Below are positions 25,678 to 33,559 of a stretch of DNA of 64,000 bases, in pieces. A program made the position numbers and the translations under genes. The number at the start of each line of letters is the position of its first letter. The first letter of the stretch is position 1. Below the pieces are notes generated by a model, which was not told where the DNA came from, made no database searches, and saw only the letters and a list, made by a program, of their open reading frames with translations. The stretch comes from Serratia rhizosphaerae (lineage in GTDB: Bacteria; Pseudomonadota; Gammaproteobacteria; Enterobacterales; Enterobacteriaceae): the NCBI RefSeq assembly GCF_009817885.1, contig NZ_CP041764.1:4526001-4590000 (forward strand). Reading direction: 5' to 3'.

Positions 25678-27031
25678 GGACTTTTTCCTCATGGTGCTTG
25701 GTTGATTTACCGTTAACGAACCACGCGAGAAGCGCGACAAAAGCAATAAACAGGCCGACGAACAGCCAGTTGTGCTGCAGAGCATTGCCCAGCACCAGCC
25801 CGCTGCTGATGACGTCGGAGTCGCTGAAGGTCAGCCCGACGAAGCCGTAGCTTTCGAGCATGGGCACTAACAGCGCCGGCAGCAGGGTGATAAACAGGCC
25901 GTGCACGACGCCGCCGATCATGGCGCCGCGCCGTCCGCCCAGCGCATTGCCGAAGATCCCGGCGGTGCCGCCGGCGAAGAAGTTGGTCAGCAGGCCAGGC
26001 AGAATCATCGCCAGGCCAAACATCGGGAAGACGATCATGCCGATGACCGAGCCGAGCGTGGTGGCGAGAAAACCGACGATCACCGCGTTGGGGGCGTAGG
26101 GAAACAGCACCGGGCAATCGAGCGCCGGTTTTGCGTCGGGCACGATGCGCAGCGCTATGCCGCGGAAAGCCGGCACCAGTTCGTTGAGCAACAGGCGTAC
26201 GCCGCTGTAGAGGATGAACACCCCGGCGACAAACTGAATGGACTGCATAAAGGAGTACATCAGGTAGTTCATGCCGTCGGCGTATTGGGCGATATACTGC
26301 GGGCCGGCGGCCAGCGCCGGGATCAGGTACATCGGGACCATCACCACCGCCATCGACACATAGGTGTCCTGCAGGAATTTAAAGTTGTCCGGCAACTGCA
26401 GATCTTCTGTGGAGCGGGAGCCTCTGCCGACCACTTTGGCCACCGCCGCCTGCACCAGATAGCCCAGCGTGCAGAAGTGTCCCAGCGCCACATCGTCGGC
26501 GTCGGTAATACGGCGCACCACCGGCTGCGCCAGCGCGGGCATCAGCACCGCCATCACGCCGCCAAAGATCCCGCCGGTCAGAATCAGCGGCAGCCCGCTC
26601 AGCCCGGCCTTATAGCCGACCACTGCGCCGATGGTGGCCATCCACAACAGCGCCTGACCGGTCAGAAAGATATATTTGAACGGTGTCAGCCGGGCGATGA
26701 TGATATTGACCACAAAGATGACCAACAGCGTCAGCGCCACTTCAGAACCCAGTTCGCGATTGGCCACCCCGGCTATTGCGGCGACGTCGGTAATATAGCC
26801 GTGCATGCCGAAACCGTGAGTGAATATATCGTTCAGATAGGTCAGGGCGCCGACGATAATATTAATGCCGGCCATCATGATTAAAAAACCCAACAGCGTT
26901 TTAAAGGTGCCTTCGGCCACTTTACCCGCGGACTTTTTCTGTAGCAGCAGTCCTAACATGGCAATCAACGCAATAAGCACCGATGCCTGACCCAGCAGGT
27001 CCTTTACGATGAAATTTATCATGCTGTTCAT
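25664..27031 (-). CDS. PTS EIIC, ascorbate (UlaA) family
   Basis: A 455-residue membrane component with about eleven helices. It resembles UlaA throughout: KTLLGFLIMMAGINIIVGAL, FKYIFLTGQ, LPDNFKFLQDTYVSMAVVM, NELVPAFRGIALRIVPDA, ALDC-FPYAPNAVIVGFL and PGLLTNFFAGGTAGIFGNA. It is therefore of the L-ascorbate PTS type rather than the galactitol type. The accompanying genes (kinase and bisphosphate aldolase, and no UlaG/D/E/F set) argue that the substrate is not ascorbate. Its ATG overlaps the EIIB stop. Confidence 0.85.
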   Translation of the reverse strand: MNSMINFIVKDLLGQASVLIALIAMLGLLLQKKSAGKVAEGTFKTLLGFLIMMAGINIIVGALTYLNDIFTHGFGMHGYITDVAAIAGVANRELGSEVALTLLVIFVVNIIIARLTPFKYIFLTGQALLWMATIGAVVGYKAGLSGLPLILTGGIFGGVMAVLMPALAQPVVRRITDADDVALGHFCTLGYLVQAAVAKVVGRGSRSTEDLQLPDNFKFLQDTYVSMAVVMVPMYLIPALAAGPQYIAQYADGMNYLMYSFMQSIQFVAGVFILYSGVRLLLNELVPAFRGIALRIVPDAKPALDCPVLFPYAPNAVIVGFLATTLGSVIGMIVFPMFGLAMILPGLLTNFFAGGTAGIFGNALGGRRGAMIGGVVHGLFITLLPALLVPMLESYGFVGLTFSDSDVISSGLVLGNALQHNWLFVGLFIAFVALLAWFVNGKSTKHHEEKVHETL

Positions 27032-27339
27032 GATGGCAGCCCTTGCATATTCCGTTCCTTAAGAAACGCGACGATCTTCTGCTCAATCTCCGCTTTGTCC
27101 GTCAGCTTATTAAGAATAATGACCCGTTTCTTTTCTTCTTCGCTGGCATCGGCATTGAGAATATCCGCAAACGTTTTTTGAGTGAGAATAATATCGGACT
27201 TAAATGCTCCGGCTTCTGATATAGTGGTGTGGTCGATATCCGCGTCGATCTCTAGTTTTTTGAGTACTGCCTTGGCGCTCATTTCAATAGCAAAGCTTGA
27301 ACCTAAACCACAGCCGCATACGCAGAGTATTTTTAACAT
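27028..27339 (-). CDS. PTS EIIB, ascorbate/lactose type
   Basis: A 103-residue cytoplasmic EIIB with the phosphorylated cysteine in CVCGCGLGSSFAIEM (residues 6-20). It takes phosphate from EIIA and passes it to sugar bound at EIIC. The start at 27339 has GAGGAG 7 bp upstream; the frame extends to 27354 without need. It is 11 bp after the phosphofructokinase-like gene and overlaps the EIIC start by 4 bp (ATGA). Confidence 0.88.
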   Translation of the reverse strand: MLKILCVCGCGLGSSFAIEMSAKAVLKKLEIDADIDHTTISEAGAFKSDIILTQKTFADILNADASEEEKKRVIILNKLTDKAEIEQKIVAFLKERNMQGLPS

Positions 27340-27350
27340 GACGTTGCTCC

Positions 27351-28331
27351 TCAAATAATATTTAACTGTTTGGCCAGTTTGTAATGGTGCCCTTCGGTAT
27401 CTACCAGACGCTTTTTCATACTGATTAAATCAATGGGAATTGCCTGATTGCCGGCATTAATCACGATGGCTTTATTTTTCATGCCGGATTGAATACAGCG
27501 CGCGACCTCATTGGCCATCAGCGTGCCTTGATAAATCTCTTCGCCGGTGGGGTCGCCGTTGCGCAGGCCATACCCGACGATGGTCTTGCGAATACGGACG
27601 CCGATATGCGGCTCCAGCTGCTTGATCATGGTGTCGATCGCCCCCTGGAAGCCCGGTGAATACTCTTTGGTGTAGCCCTCGGAACACAAAATAATTACGC
27701 TGTTTTGCAATGTCAGCTTGTGTTTTATTCTCTCGGCCAGCTCCGGCAGGTTATATTGACACTCCGGAATGAGCGCGAAATCGGCATTGGATTTAATGGC
27801 GGACTGCAGAGTCAGTTCGCCGCAATATCCGCCAAGCAATTCCAACATAAATACGCGGCCGGGCAGTGCCCTGCCGGTATTACGTAATTTGGCGACCTCT
27901 TTGAGTATTTGTTCGCAGGCGGTAGAAAAACCGACGGTATAGCTGCTGCCGAATACGTCATTATCAATGGTCATGCCGATGCCGAAACAGTTTACGCCAA
28001 ATTCGCTCAGGGTATTTAAAAACTGCAGGGAGCCGTCGCCGCCGGCCATAATAATGACGTCAATCCGCAGTGCCTTGAGTTGTTTACTGATGCCTTCATA
28101 TTCCGATGCATAGAGTTTCCGGCTGGTTCTGCCGGAGCTAAGAAGCGGAATGGCGGAAATGGCGTAATCGATCAGATCGCGTTGCGTCATAGGGCGGTGC
28201 CGGTTTGCCAATAACCCCGGAATGCCGCCGTCAAATAAAACTATTTCGGCATGCGTCAGATTGGCTATTTGAAAAATAAAATTATTTATACCGCTGACAT
28301 CGCCGCCGCTAATCACTATACCGATTTTCAT
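27351..28331 (-). CDS. Divergent phosphofructokinase-family sugar-phosphate kinase
   Basis: A 326-residue PfkA-fold kinase. It keeps the nucleotide loop SGGDVSGINN (residues 8-17), GGDGS (97-101) and the catalytic TIDND (121-125, Asp123). Three typical pieces differ from E. coli PfkA: the PGT before IDND is reduced to GMT, the substrate motif MGR is LGG (Arg171 position is Gly168), and the His of the GHIQRGG loop is Tyr (YGLRNG). It should form a ketohexose bisphosphate for the aldolase, but not necessarily from fructose 6-phosphate. The start at 28331 has GGGAGG upstream. First gene of the operon. Confidence 0.82.
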   Translation of the reverse strand: MKIGIVISGGDVSGINNFIFQIANLTHAEIVLFDGGIPGLLANRHRPMTQRDLIDYAISAIPLLSSGRTSRKLYASEYEGISKQLKALRIDVIIMAGGDGSLQFLNTLSEFGVNCFGIGMTIDNDVFGSSYTVGFSTACEQILKEVAKLRNTGRALPGRVFMLELLGGYCGELTLQSAIKSNADFALIPECQYNLPELAERIKHKLTLQNSVIILCSEGYTKEYSPGFQGAIDTMIKQLEPHIGVRIRKTIVGYGLRNGDPTGEEIYQGTLMANEVARCIQSGMKNKAIVINAGNQAIPIDLISMKKRLVDTEGHHYKLAKQLNII

Positions 28332-28405
28332 CGTAGGCCTCCCTCGTTGCTGTAACGTCATTGTTAAATTTTAAATAGGGGGGAATTTGCAGGCGACATC
28401 ACAAA

Positions 28406-28428
28406 ATAACGACAAAAATCGTCGTTAT
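28406..28428. promoter_or_regulatory. Palindromic candidate operator of the sugar PTS operon
   Basis: ATAACGAC (28406-28413) and GTCGTTAT (28421-28428) form a perfect 8-bp inverted repeat with a 7-bp spacer, about 80-100 bp before the kinase start and overlapping the probable transcription start. It is a good candidate site for the upstream DeoR repressor. Confidence 0.5.
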
Positions 28429-28457
28429 AGCGATTGACTCATTAGTTCGAGGTGGAC

Positions 28458-28481
28458 TTTTTGAGAATTAAATCACATTTC
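28458..28481. promoter_or_regulatory. CRP-like site upstream of the sugar PTS operon
   Basis: TGAGA-ATTAAA-TCACA (28462-28477) matches CRP at nine of ten positions and has T-rich and TTT flanks. It lies upstream of the palindrome with respect to the operon, as expected for an activator site. Confidence 0.6.
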
Positions 28482-28702
28482 AAAAGCCAGACCGTACTGG
28501 GGGTGCTGAGGTTTTTTTATTTTTATTCAAAGAGTTGATTGATTTAGCCGCTGAAATCATGGGCTGATGGGAAGGGCGTTCCGCTAATTCGGAAAAACTT
28601 AATACAAATGTGAGATCCATCGCATTTTATTGCGGATTTGGCATTTTTCGCCGGTAAGCGGCGTCTGGCGCACCGTTAAACGGCGCGCGCAGATGTCGCC
28701 CG

Positions 28703-29458
28703 TCAGGCTTTAATGACGCTGATGCCCGCCTGTTGCAGCGGGGATATCAAGGCCTCGTCGGTGGCGCGCTCCACGATAATTGATTGCGCCAGCGTAATAT
28801 CGCCGATGGCATATTGTGAGGCGGCGTTAAGTTTGGCGGCGGAAGCCAGCACCACGGTTTCTGCCGCGCGCGCCGCCAGCGCGCGTTTGATATAGGCCTC
28901 CTCCAAATCGCCGGTGCTGAGACCGGCGGTAGGGTGAACGCCGGTCACGCCCATAAAGTAGAGATCGGCGCGAATATGCGACATCGCCTCTACCGCGGCC
29001 GCGCCGACGGTGACGATCGAATGTTTAAACAGCCGGCCGCCAATCAGGATCACCTCGATCTGCGGGTGGTCGACCAGCCCGACCGCCACGCTGGGGCTGT
29101 GGGTGACAATGGTCGCCTGTAAAGACAGCGGCAGCTGTTTCACCAGCTCGGCAGAAGTGGTGCCGCCGTCCACGATCGCCACCTGGCCCGGCAAAATCAT
29201 GGCGGCGGCGGCGCGGGCAATGGCGCGTTTGGCGCCGGACTCCTGCTTGTTGCGTTCGGCAAACGGAGCGATGGCGGGGGATACCGGCAGCGCGCCGCCG
29301 TGCACGCGCTGGAGTAAGCCTTCGCTGTCCAGCTCGCGTAAATCGCGCCGGATGGTGTCTTCCGACAGCCCGAACATCTCACTTAACTGTTTGGCCAATA
29401 CCTGGCCCTCGCTGGCAAGTTTCTCCAGGATTAGCTTCTTGCGCTGGCTGGTCAGCAT
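28703..29458 (-). CDS. DeoR-family regulator, probable repressor of the sugar PTS operon
   Basis: A 251-residue DeoR protein. Residues 6-50 form the winged helix (KKLILEKLASEGQVLAKQLS, then EDTIRRDLRELDSEGLLQRVHGG). The C-terminal domain has VDGGTTSAELVKQLP and VEAMSHIRADLYFMGVTGVHP, the phosphosugar-sensing fold. It is on the same strand just upstream of the operon, separated by a 371-bp promoter region, and divergent from nudK. Such regulators usually respond to a phosphorylated pathway intermediate. The start at 29458 has only a weak GGGG upstream. Confidence 0.85.
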   Translation of the reverse strand: MLTSQRKKLILEKLASEGQVLAKQLSEMFGLSEDTIRRDLRELDSEGLLQRVHGGALPVSPAIAPFAERNKQESGAKRAIARAAAAMILPGQVAIVDGGTTSAELVKQLPLSLQATIVTHSPSVAVGLVDHPQIEVILIGGRLFKHSIVTVGAAAVEAMSHIRADLYFMGVTGVHPTAGLSTGDLEEAYIKRALAARAAETVVLASAAKLNAASQYAIGDITLAQSIIVERATDEALISPLQQAGISVIKA

Positions 29459-29477
29459 ACGTCCCCGTCAATTTTGT

Positions 29478-29515
29478 TTGCACGAATGATCTTGATCATA
29501 CACGAAATTGCACGA
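29478..29515. promoter_or_regulatory. Direct repeats and palindrome between deoR-type gene and nudK
   Basis: TTGCACGA occurs at 29478-29485 and 29508-29515, exactly 30 bp apart, with a third CACGA at 29501. Between them is the palindrome ATGATC-TT-GATCAT (29486-29499). Repeats in phase with the helix suit DeoR-type autoregulation. Confidence 0.45.
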
Positions 29516-29555
29516 TAGTATCAATGCGACCCTCAACCCCTTTGGAGCAGGCAAG

Positions 29556-30152
29556 ATGATCCCAACAAAAGATCGCGTACGCATAGTGTCAACGCAGCTG
29601 TTATCCGATGACTGGTATGTGCTGAAAAAGAACACCTTTGATTTTCTGCGTCGCGACGGCAGCTGGCAGCGGCAAAGCCGTGAAACCTATGACAGAGGCG
29701 ACGGCGCGGTGATTTTACCGATCAACCGCCAGGCGCAAACGGTGATCCTGACGCGGCAGTTTCGTTTCCCGGTGTTCGTCAACGGTCACGACGGCATGCT
29801 GATTGAAGCGGCGGCCGGCCTGCTGGATAACGCGTCGCCGGAACAGCGTATTCGTGCAGAAGCCGAAGAAGAAACCGGCTATTTCGTGCAGAACGTGCGG
29901 AAAGTCTTTGAGGCTTATATGAGCCCCGGCTCGGTGACCGAAAAACTGCATTTCTTTATCGGTGAATATGACGCCTCGGCGCGTATGCATCAGGGCGGCG
30001 GCCTTGAGGATGAGGGTGAAGATGTCGAGGTGCTGGAGATGACGCTGAAAGAGGCGCTGCAGGCCATCAGACAGGGAACGATCGTCGATGCCAAAACCAT
30101 CATGTTATTACAATTTATCGCCCTGAATCCTGACTGGGAGAACGCCTTATGA
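29556..30152 (+). CDS. NudK-like Nudix hydrolase
   Basis: A 198-residue Nudix hydrolase resembling E. coli NudK (GDP-mannose pyrophosphatase). Shared segments include SRETYDRGDGAVIL, VILTRQFRFPVFVNG, AGLLDN, EETGY, AYMSPGSVTEKLHFFIGEY and GGGLEDEGEDVEVLE. The Nudix box is GLLDNASPEQRIRAEAEEET with its tail EEETGY; the acidic residue found before PE in NudK is Ser here. The start at 29556 has GGAG upstream; frame positions before it are unsupported. It overlaps the next gene by 4 bp. Real substrate unknown. Confidence 0.8.
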   Translation: MIPTKDRVRIVSTQLLSDDWYVLKKNTFDFLRRDGSWQRQSRETYDRGDGAVILPINRQAQTVILTRQFRFPVFVNGHDGMLIEAAAGLLDNASPEQRIRAEAEEETGYFVQNVRKVFEAYMSPGSVTEKLHFFIGEYDASARMHQGGGLEDEGEDVEVLEMTLKEALQAIRQGTIVDAKTIMLLQFIALNPDWENAL

Positions 30153-30514
30153 AAGCGCAACAAATTCTGATTGCTGGCCCTTATCGCAGCGGCACCAACG
30201 GTGATGCGGCGCGTATTGCCGCCAATCTGCATCGTCTGGAGCAGGCGGCGCTGGCGGTCTATCAGCGCGGGCATGTGCCGGTGATTGGCGAATGGCTGGC
30301 GCTGCCGCTGGCCGGCGCCGCCGGCTCACAGCAGGTGGGGGATGAGATCAGCGAGGCCTACCTGTATCCGGTTGCGCATCGGCTTATTGCCCAGTGCCAG
30401 GGGATTTACCGTATCGAAGGCGCTTCGCAAGGGGCGGATAAGGACGTGGAAGTGGCTGAGGCGCTGGGACTGACGGTCTATCGTCAACTGGCGGAGATCC
30501 CCGCCGTACAGTAA
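30149..30514 (+). CDS. Nucleoside 2-deoxyribosyltransferase-like (DUF4406-type) protein
   Basis: A 121-residue protein whose N-terminus ILIAGPYRSGTNGD and middle RIEGASQGADKDVEVAEALGL resemble the DUF4406/nucleoside deoxyribosyltransferase-like fold. The GPYRSG loop would bind a nucleotide. Its ATG overlaps the nudK-like stop (ATGA), so the two products are likely made together and act on related nucleotides. It is known as a family of unknown activity; I do not assign one. Confidence 0.6.
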   Translation: MKAQQILIAGPYRSGTNGDAARIAANLHRLEQAALAVYQRGHVPVIGEWLALPLAGAAGSQQVGDEISEAYLYPVAHRLIAQCQGIYRIEGASQGADKDVEVAEALGLTVYRQLAEIPAVQ

Positions 30515-30520
30515 TCGACA

Positions 30521-30542
30521 ACGGCGGGCGTTGGCCCGCCGT
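30521..30542. terminator. Hairpin between convergent DUF4406-type gene and malY
   Basis: Stem ACGGCGGGC with GCCCGCCGT (9 bp, 4-nt loop). No T-run, but it lies in the short space between two convergent genes. Confidence 0.6.
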
Positions 30543-30548
30543 GATGCG

Positions 30549-31730
30549 TTAGACTGGCGTTGCCACAAACTGCAGGCCGGCGATCAGCCGGTCCATGCCG
30601 TCCTCCAGCTTGCTGCGCGGGCAGCCGACGTTGAGACGAACAAAGCCGCGACCCTCTTCGCCGTAGGTAAAACCGGGCATGATCGCCACCTTTTCCCGCT
30701 CGATCAACGCCTGTTGCAGCGCATGGTCGTCAATATTCAACGGACGCAGGTCGATCCACGCCAGGTAGGTGGCCTGCGGCGGCTGCCACGCCAGCTGCGG
30801 AAAGGCCTGATTAAGCCGTTCGGCAACGTAGCGCAGGTTGCCCTGCAGATAGTCACGCAGCGCATCCAGCCAGGGTGCGCCGTGGCGGTAGGCGGCAATA
30901 TGCGCCACAATTGCCAGCACCGCCGGGGAGGAGAGGCCGTCGCGGCCTTTAAGCTGGTGCAGATAGGCGTCGCGCGATGCCTCATCGCTGATAAAGCCGT
31001 AGGCGCCGGTCAGCGCCGGAATATTGAAGCTTTTTGAGCCGGAGGTCAGCAGCGCCCACGGCGTGGCACCGACCTGGCTCCACGGCAGATGCCGATGTTC
31101 GCCCCAGACCATATCCATATGGATCTCGTCGCTGATGACCCGTACCTGATGGCGTTCACACAGCGTTGCTATCTGCTGCAGCTCTTCGGCGCTCCACACT
31201 TTACCGGTCGGGTTATGCGGGCTGCACAGCAGCAGAATTTTGCTTTGCGGCCGGGCCAGCAGCGCCTCCAGGTGGGCCATATCGCAATGCCATTGGTTAC
31301 CGGCCTTCTGTAGCGGGCAGGCCAACAGCTGACGTTGGTTGCCGAGAATCGCCTTGTAAAACGCGTCGTAGGCGGGGGTATGGGTGACCACGTATTCCCC
31401 CGGCGCTGACCACTGGCGGATCAGCTGGGAAACCATATAAATCACCGATGGCCCATACACAGCGTCGGCGGTATCGATCGCGGTCTGGAAGCGCAACTGA
31501 TACCAGTGGCGCAGTGCGCCGAGGAAATCTTCATGCTGCCAGCGGCTGTAGCCCAGCACGCCGTGCTGCAGCCGCTGCTGCAGCGCATCCAGAATGCAGG
31601 GCGCAGTAGCGAAGTCCATATCCGAAATGGTGAACGGCAGCAGATCGGCGCTGCCGAAGCGGTCGGCGATATAGTCCCACTGGGTACACCAGGTGCCGTG
31701 ACGGTCGATCGGGGTGGAAAAATCAAACAT
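30549..31730 (-). CDS. malY: MalY, PLP-dependent beta-cystathionase and maltose-system modulator
   Basis: PLP enzyme of 393 residues that cleaves cystathionine and, in E. coli, also represses MalT. It begins MFDFSTPIDRHGTWCTQWDYIADRFG and carries VISDEIHMDMVWG and the PLP lysine in LLTSGSKSFNIPALTGAYG. It is close to E. coli MalY over its full length. The start overlaps the malX stop by 8 bp, so malXY is one operon. It is divergent, with malX, from malI. Confidence 0.96.
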   Translation of the reverse strand: MFDFSTPIDRHGTWCTQWDYIADRFGSADLLPFTISDMDFATAPCILDALQQRLQHGVLGYSRWQHEDFLGALRHWYQLRFQTAIDTADAVYGPSVIYMVSQLIRQWSAPGEYVVTHTPAYDAFYKAILGNQRQLLACPLQKAGNQWHCDMAHLEALLARPQSKILLLCSPHNPTGKVWSAEELQQIATLCERHQVRVISDEIHMDMVWGEHRHLPWSQVGATPWALLTSGSKSFNIPALTGAYGFISDEASRDAYLHQLKGRDGLSSPAVLAIVAHIAAYRHGAPWLDALRDYLQGNLRYVAERLNQAFPQLAWQPPQATYLAWIDLRPLNIDDHALQQALIEREKVAIMPGFTYGEEGRGFVRLNVGCPRSKLEDGMDRLIAGLQFVATPV

Positions 31731-33345
31731 GGGTTGCTCCAGACAGTTCCGCTGCAGGCCGGCTTGCCGCTATTAATGAGTCTAATTCATCTTTGACCGA
31801 CTGTACCTGCGGGCCGATCACCACCTGCAGACCGTGCGCGTTAAGCCGCACCACGCCGATGGCGCGGTTCTCCTTCAGCGCCGCATCGTCGACCTTGCTG
31901 ATATCCGCCACCGACAGCCGCAGGCGGGTAATGCAGTTATCCAGCGAAACGATATTGCCGGCGCCGCCCAGCGCGCTGAGGATCGCCGGAACATTATAGC
32001 CCGACTGGCCCACCGTACCTGACGAGGCGTGCGCCGCGCTGCCGGCGTTGTCACTGTCGCGGCCCGGCGTCTTAATGTTAAAGCGCAAAATGGCGAAACG
32101 GAAAATGGCGTAGTAGGCGGCGAACCAGATGGCCGCCACCAGCGGCACCAGATACCATTTGGTGGCGGTGCCGTGCAGAATGCCGAACACCACAAAATCG
32201 ATGATGTTGCCGTCGGTATTACCGATGGTGACGCCAAGCAGCGCCATCACGGTAAAACCGAGGCCGGTGAGGATCGCGTGGATCAGATACAGGAACGGCG
32301 CGACGAACAGGAACAGGAACTCGATCGGTTCGGTGGTGCCGCCCACCACGCAGGCGACCACGCCGGAAATCAGCAGCCCTTTGATCTTATGCCTGTTCTC
32401 TGGCTTGGCGCAGTGGTACATCGCCAGCGCAGCGCCCGGTAGCCCGCCGAGGAAGGCCGGCATCTTCCCCTGGGACAGGAAGCGGGTGGCGCTTTCCGCA
32501 AAGCCGTGGGTGGTCGGGCAGGAGAGTTGGGCCTGGAAAATGGTCAGCGCGCCGCTGACGCTGTGGCCGCAGACGTCCAGCGTGCCGCCGGCGTCGGTAA
32601 AGCGGATCAGCGCCACCAGAATATGGTGCAGACCGAAGGGCAGCAGCAGGCGTTCGCCGCTGCCGAAGATCATCGGACCAAAAGCGCCGGCGCCGTTAAT
32701 CACCCAGCCCAGGCCGTTAATGCCGGCGGCAAACCACGGCCAGATCAGCGGCACCACCAGCCCGCACACGCCAAGCGTCAGGGTGGTGATAATCGGGACA
32801 AAACGCGTGCCGCCGAAGAACGCCAGCGCATCCGGCAGGCGGATGGTATTAAAACGCTCATGCAACAGATAGACGATAATGCCGACTAGCACCGCGCCGA
32901 GGATGCCGGTATCGATCGACTGAATGCCGAGCACGTTCTGGATATTATGCGCCTTGAGCACCAGCGGATCGCTGCTGGGCAGTACGCCGCTGGCGGTCAG
33001 ATAGAAATTGGTCGCCAGATTGAGCACCGCGAAGCCGACGAAGCCGGAAAAGGCGGCGACGCCTTTATTGTCCCGCGCCATGCCGAGCGGGATGGCGATG
33101 GCGAACATCACCGGCAGGAAGCTGAAGGCAAAAGACCCCACCTTGCTCATCCAGGTAAACAGCAGCTGGCAGGCAGGGTGGCCGAGGAACGGCAGCAGGC
33201 TGATGACATCGCGGCTACTGAGCGAACTGCCGATACCGAGCATAATGCCGCAGAACGAGAGCAGCGCGACGGGTAGCATAAAGGTTTTGCCCAGGCTCTG
33301 GAAAAACTCCCAGAGGGTAACTTTGGGTTTTTGACTTGCTGGCAT
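31723..33345 (-). CDS. malX: PTS EIICB, maltose/glucose-specific
   Basis: A 540-residue PTS component with an N-terminal EIIC domain of about ten helices (GKTFMLPVALLSFCGIMLGIG at the start, FLFLFVAPFLYLIHA late) and a C-terminal EIIB domain with the phosphorylated Cys in NCITRLRLSV (near residue 475). It belongs to the glucose family and needs EIIA-Glc in trans. The start at 33345 has AGGAG 9 bp upstream; the frame to 33447 is not used. Likely repressed by MalI at two nearby operators. Confidence 0.94.
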   Translation of the reverse strand: MPASQKPKVTLWEFFQSLGKTFMLPVALLSFCGIMLGIGSSLSSRDVISLLPFLGHPACQLLFTWMSKVGSFAFSFLPVMFAIAIPLGMARDNKGVAAFSGFVGFAVLNLATNFYLTASGVLPSSDPLVLKAHNIQNVLGIQSIDTGILGAVLVGIIVYLLHERFNTIRLPDALAFFGGTRFVPIITTLTLGVCGLVVPLIWPWFAAGINGLGWVINGAGAFGPMIFGSGERLLLPFGLHHILVALIRFTDAGGTLDVCGHSVSGALTIFQAQLSCPTTHGFAESATRFLSQGKMPAFLGGLPGAALAMYHCAKPENRHKIKGLLISGVVACVVGGTTEPIEFLFLFVAPFLYLIHAILTGLGFTVMALLGVTIGNTDGNIIDFVVFGILHGTATKWYLVPLVAAIWFAAYYAIFRFAILRFNIKTPGRDSDNAGSAAHASSGTVGQSGYNVPAILSALGGAGNIVSLDNCITRLRLSVADISKVDDAALKENRAIGVVRLNAHGLQVVIGPQVQSVKDELDSLIAASRPAAELSGATHV

Positions 33346-33407
33346 TACCGGAGACTCCTGGCGAATGAAAATGAGCAGGCAAGCGCGCCTGCCGAAGGTA
33401 AAAATAA

Positions 33408-33501
33408 GATAAAACGATTTACCTATTAAAAATGCGCCGATTATCACAATTAAACGGTGAACTTTTCACCGCTATACAGAAAGCCGGTAAATCGTTTTAC
33501 T
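33408..33501. promoter_or_regulatory. Paired MalI-type operators in the malX-malI spacer
   Basis: GATAAAACGATTTACC (33408-33423) matches the E. coli MalI operator GATAAAACGTTTTATC at 14 of 16 positions. A second copy, GGTAAATCGTTTTACT (33486-33501), is in inverted orientation; AAAACGATTTACC and GGTAAATCGTTTT are an exact 13-bp inverted pair. Between them is a further palindrome CGGTGAA-CTT-TTCACCG (33455-33471). Confidence 0.7.
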
Positions 33502-33559
33502 GTATCGGGCTGATGGGTATACATTTAGCGCCATGACCATCGTTTGTTGAGGTTACACC

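Larger units (their letters stand above)
28332..28702. other. Intergenic regulatory region of the sugar PTS operon
   Basis: This 371-bp A+T-rich spacer has no credible gene. It holds the CRP-like site and palindrome listed separately, and a minus-strand TATAAC (28424-28429) that may be the operon -10. The stretch 28510-28640 shows no further motif. Confidence 0.5.

Noticed and set aside
25664..27031. Galactitol-type EIIC
   Set aside because: Segment by segment it resembles UlaA rather than GatC, although the aldolase beside it is GatY-like.
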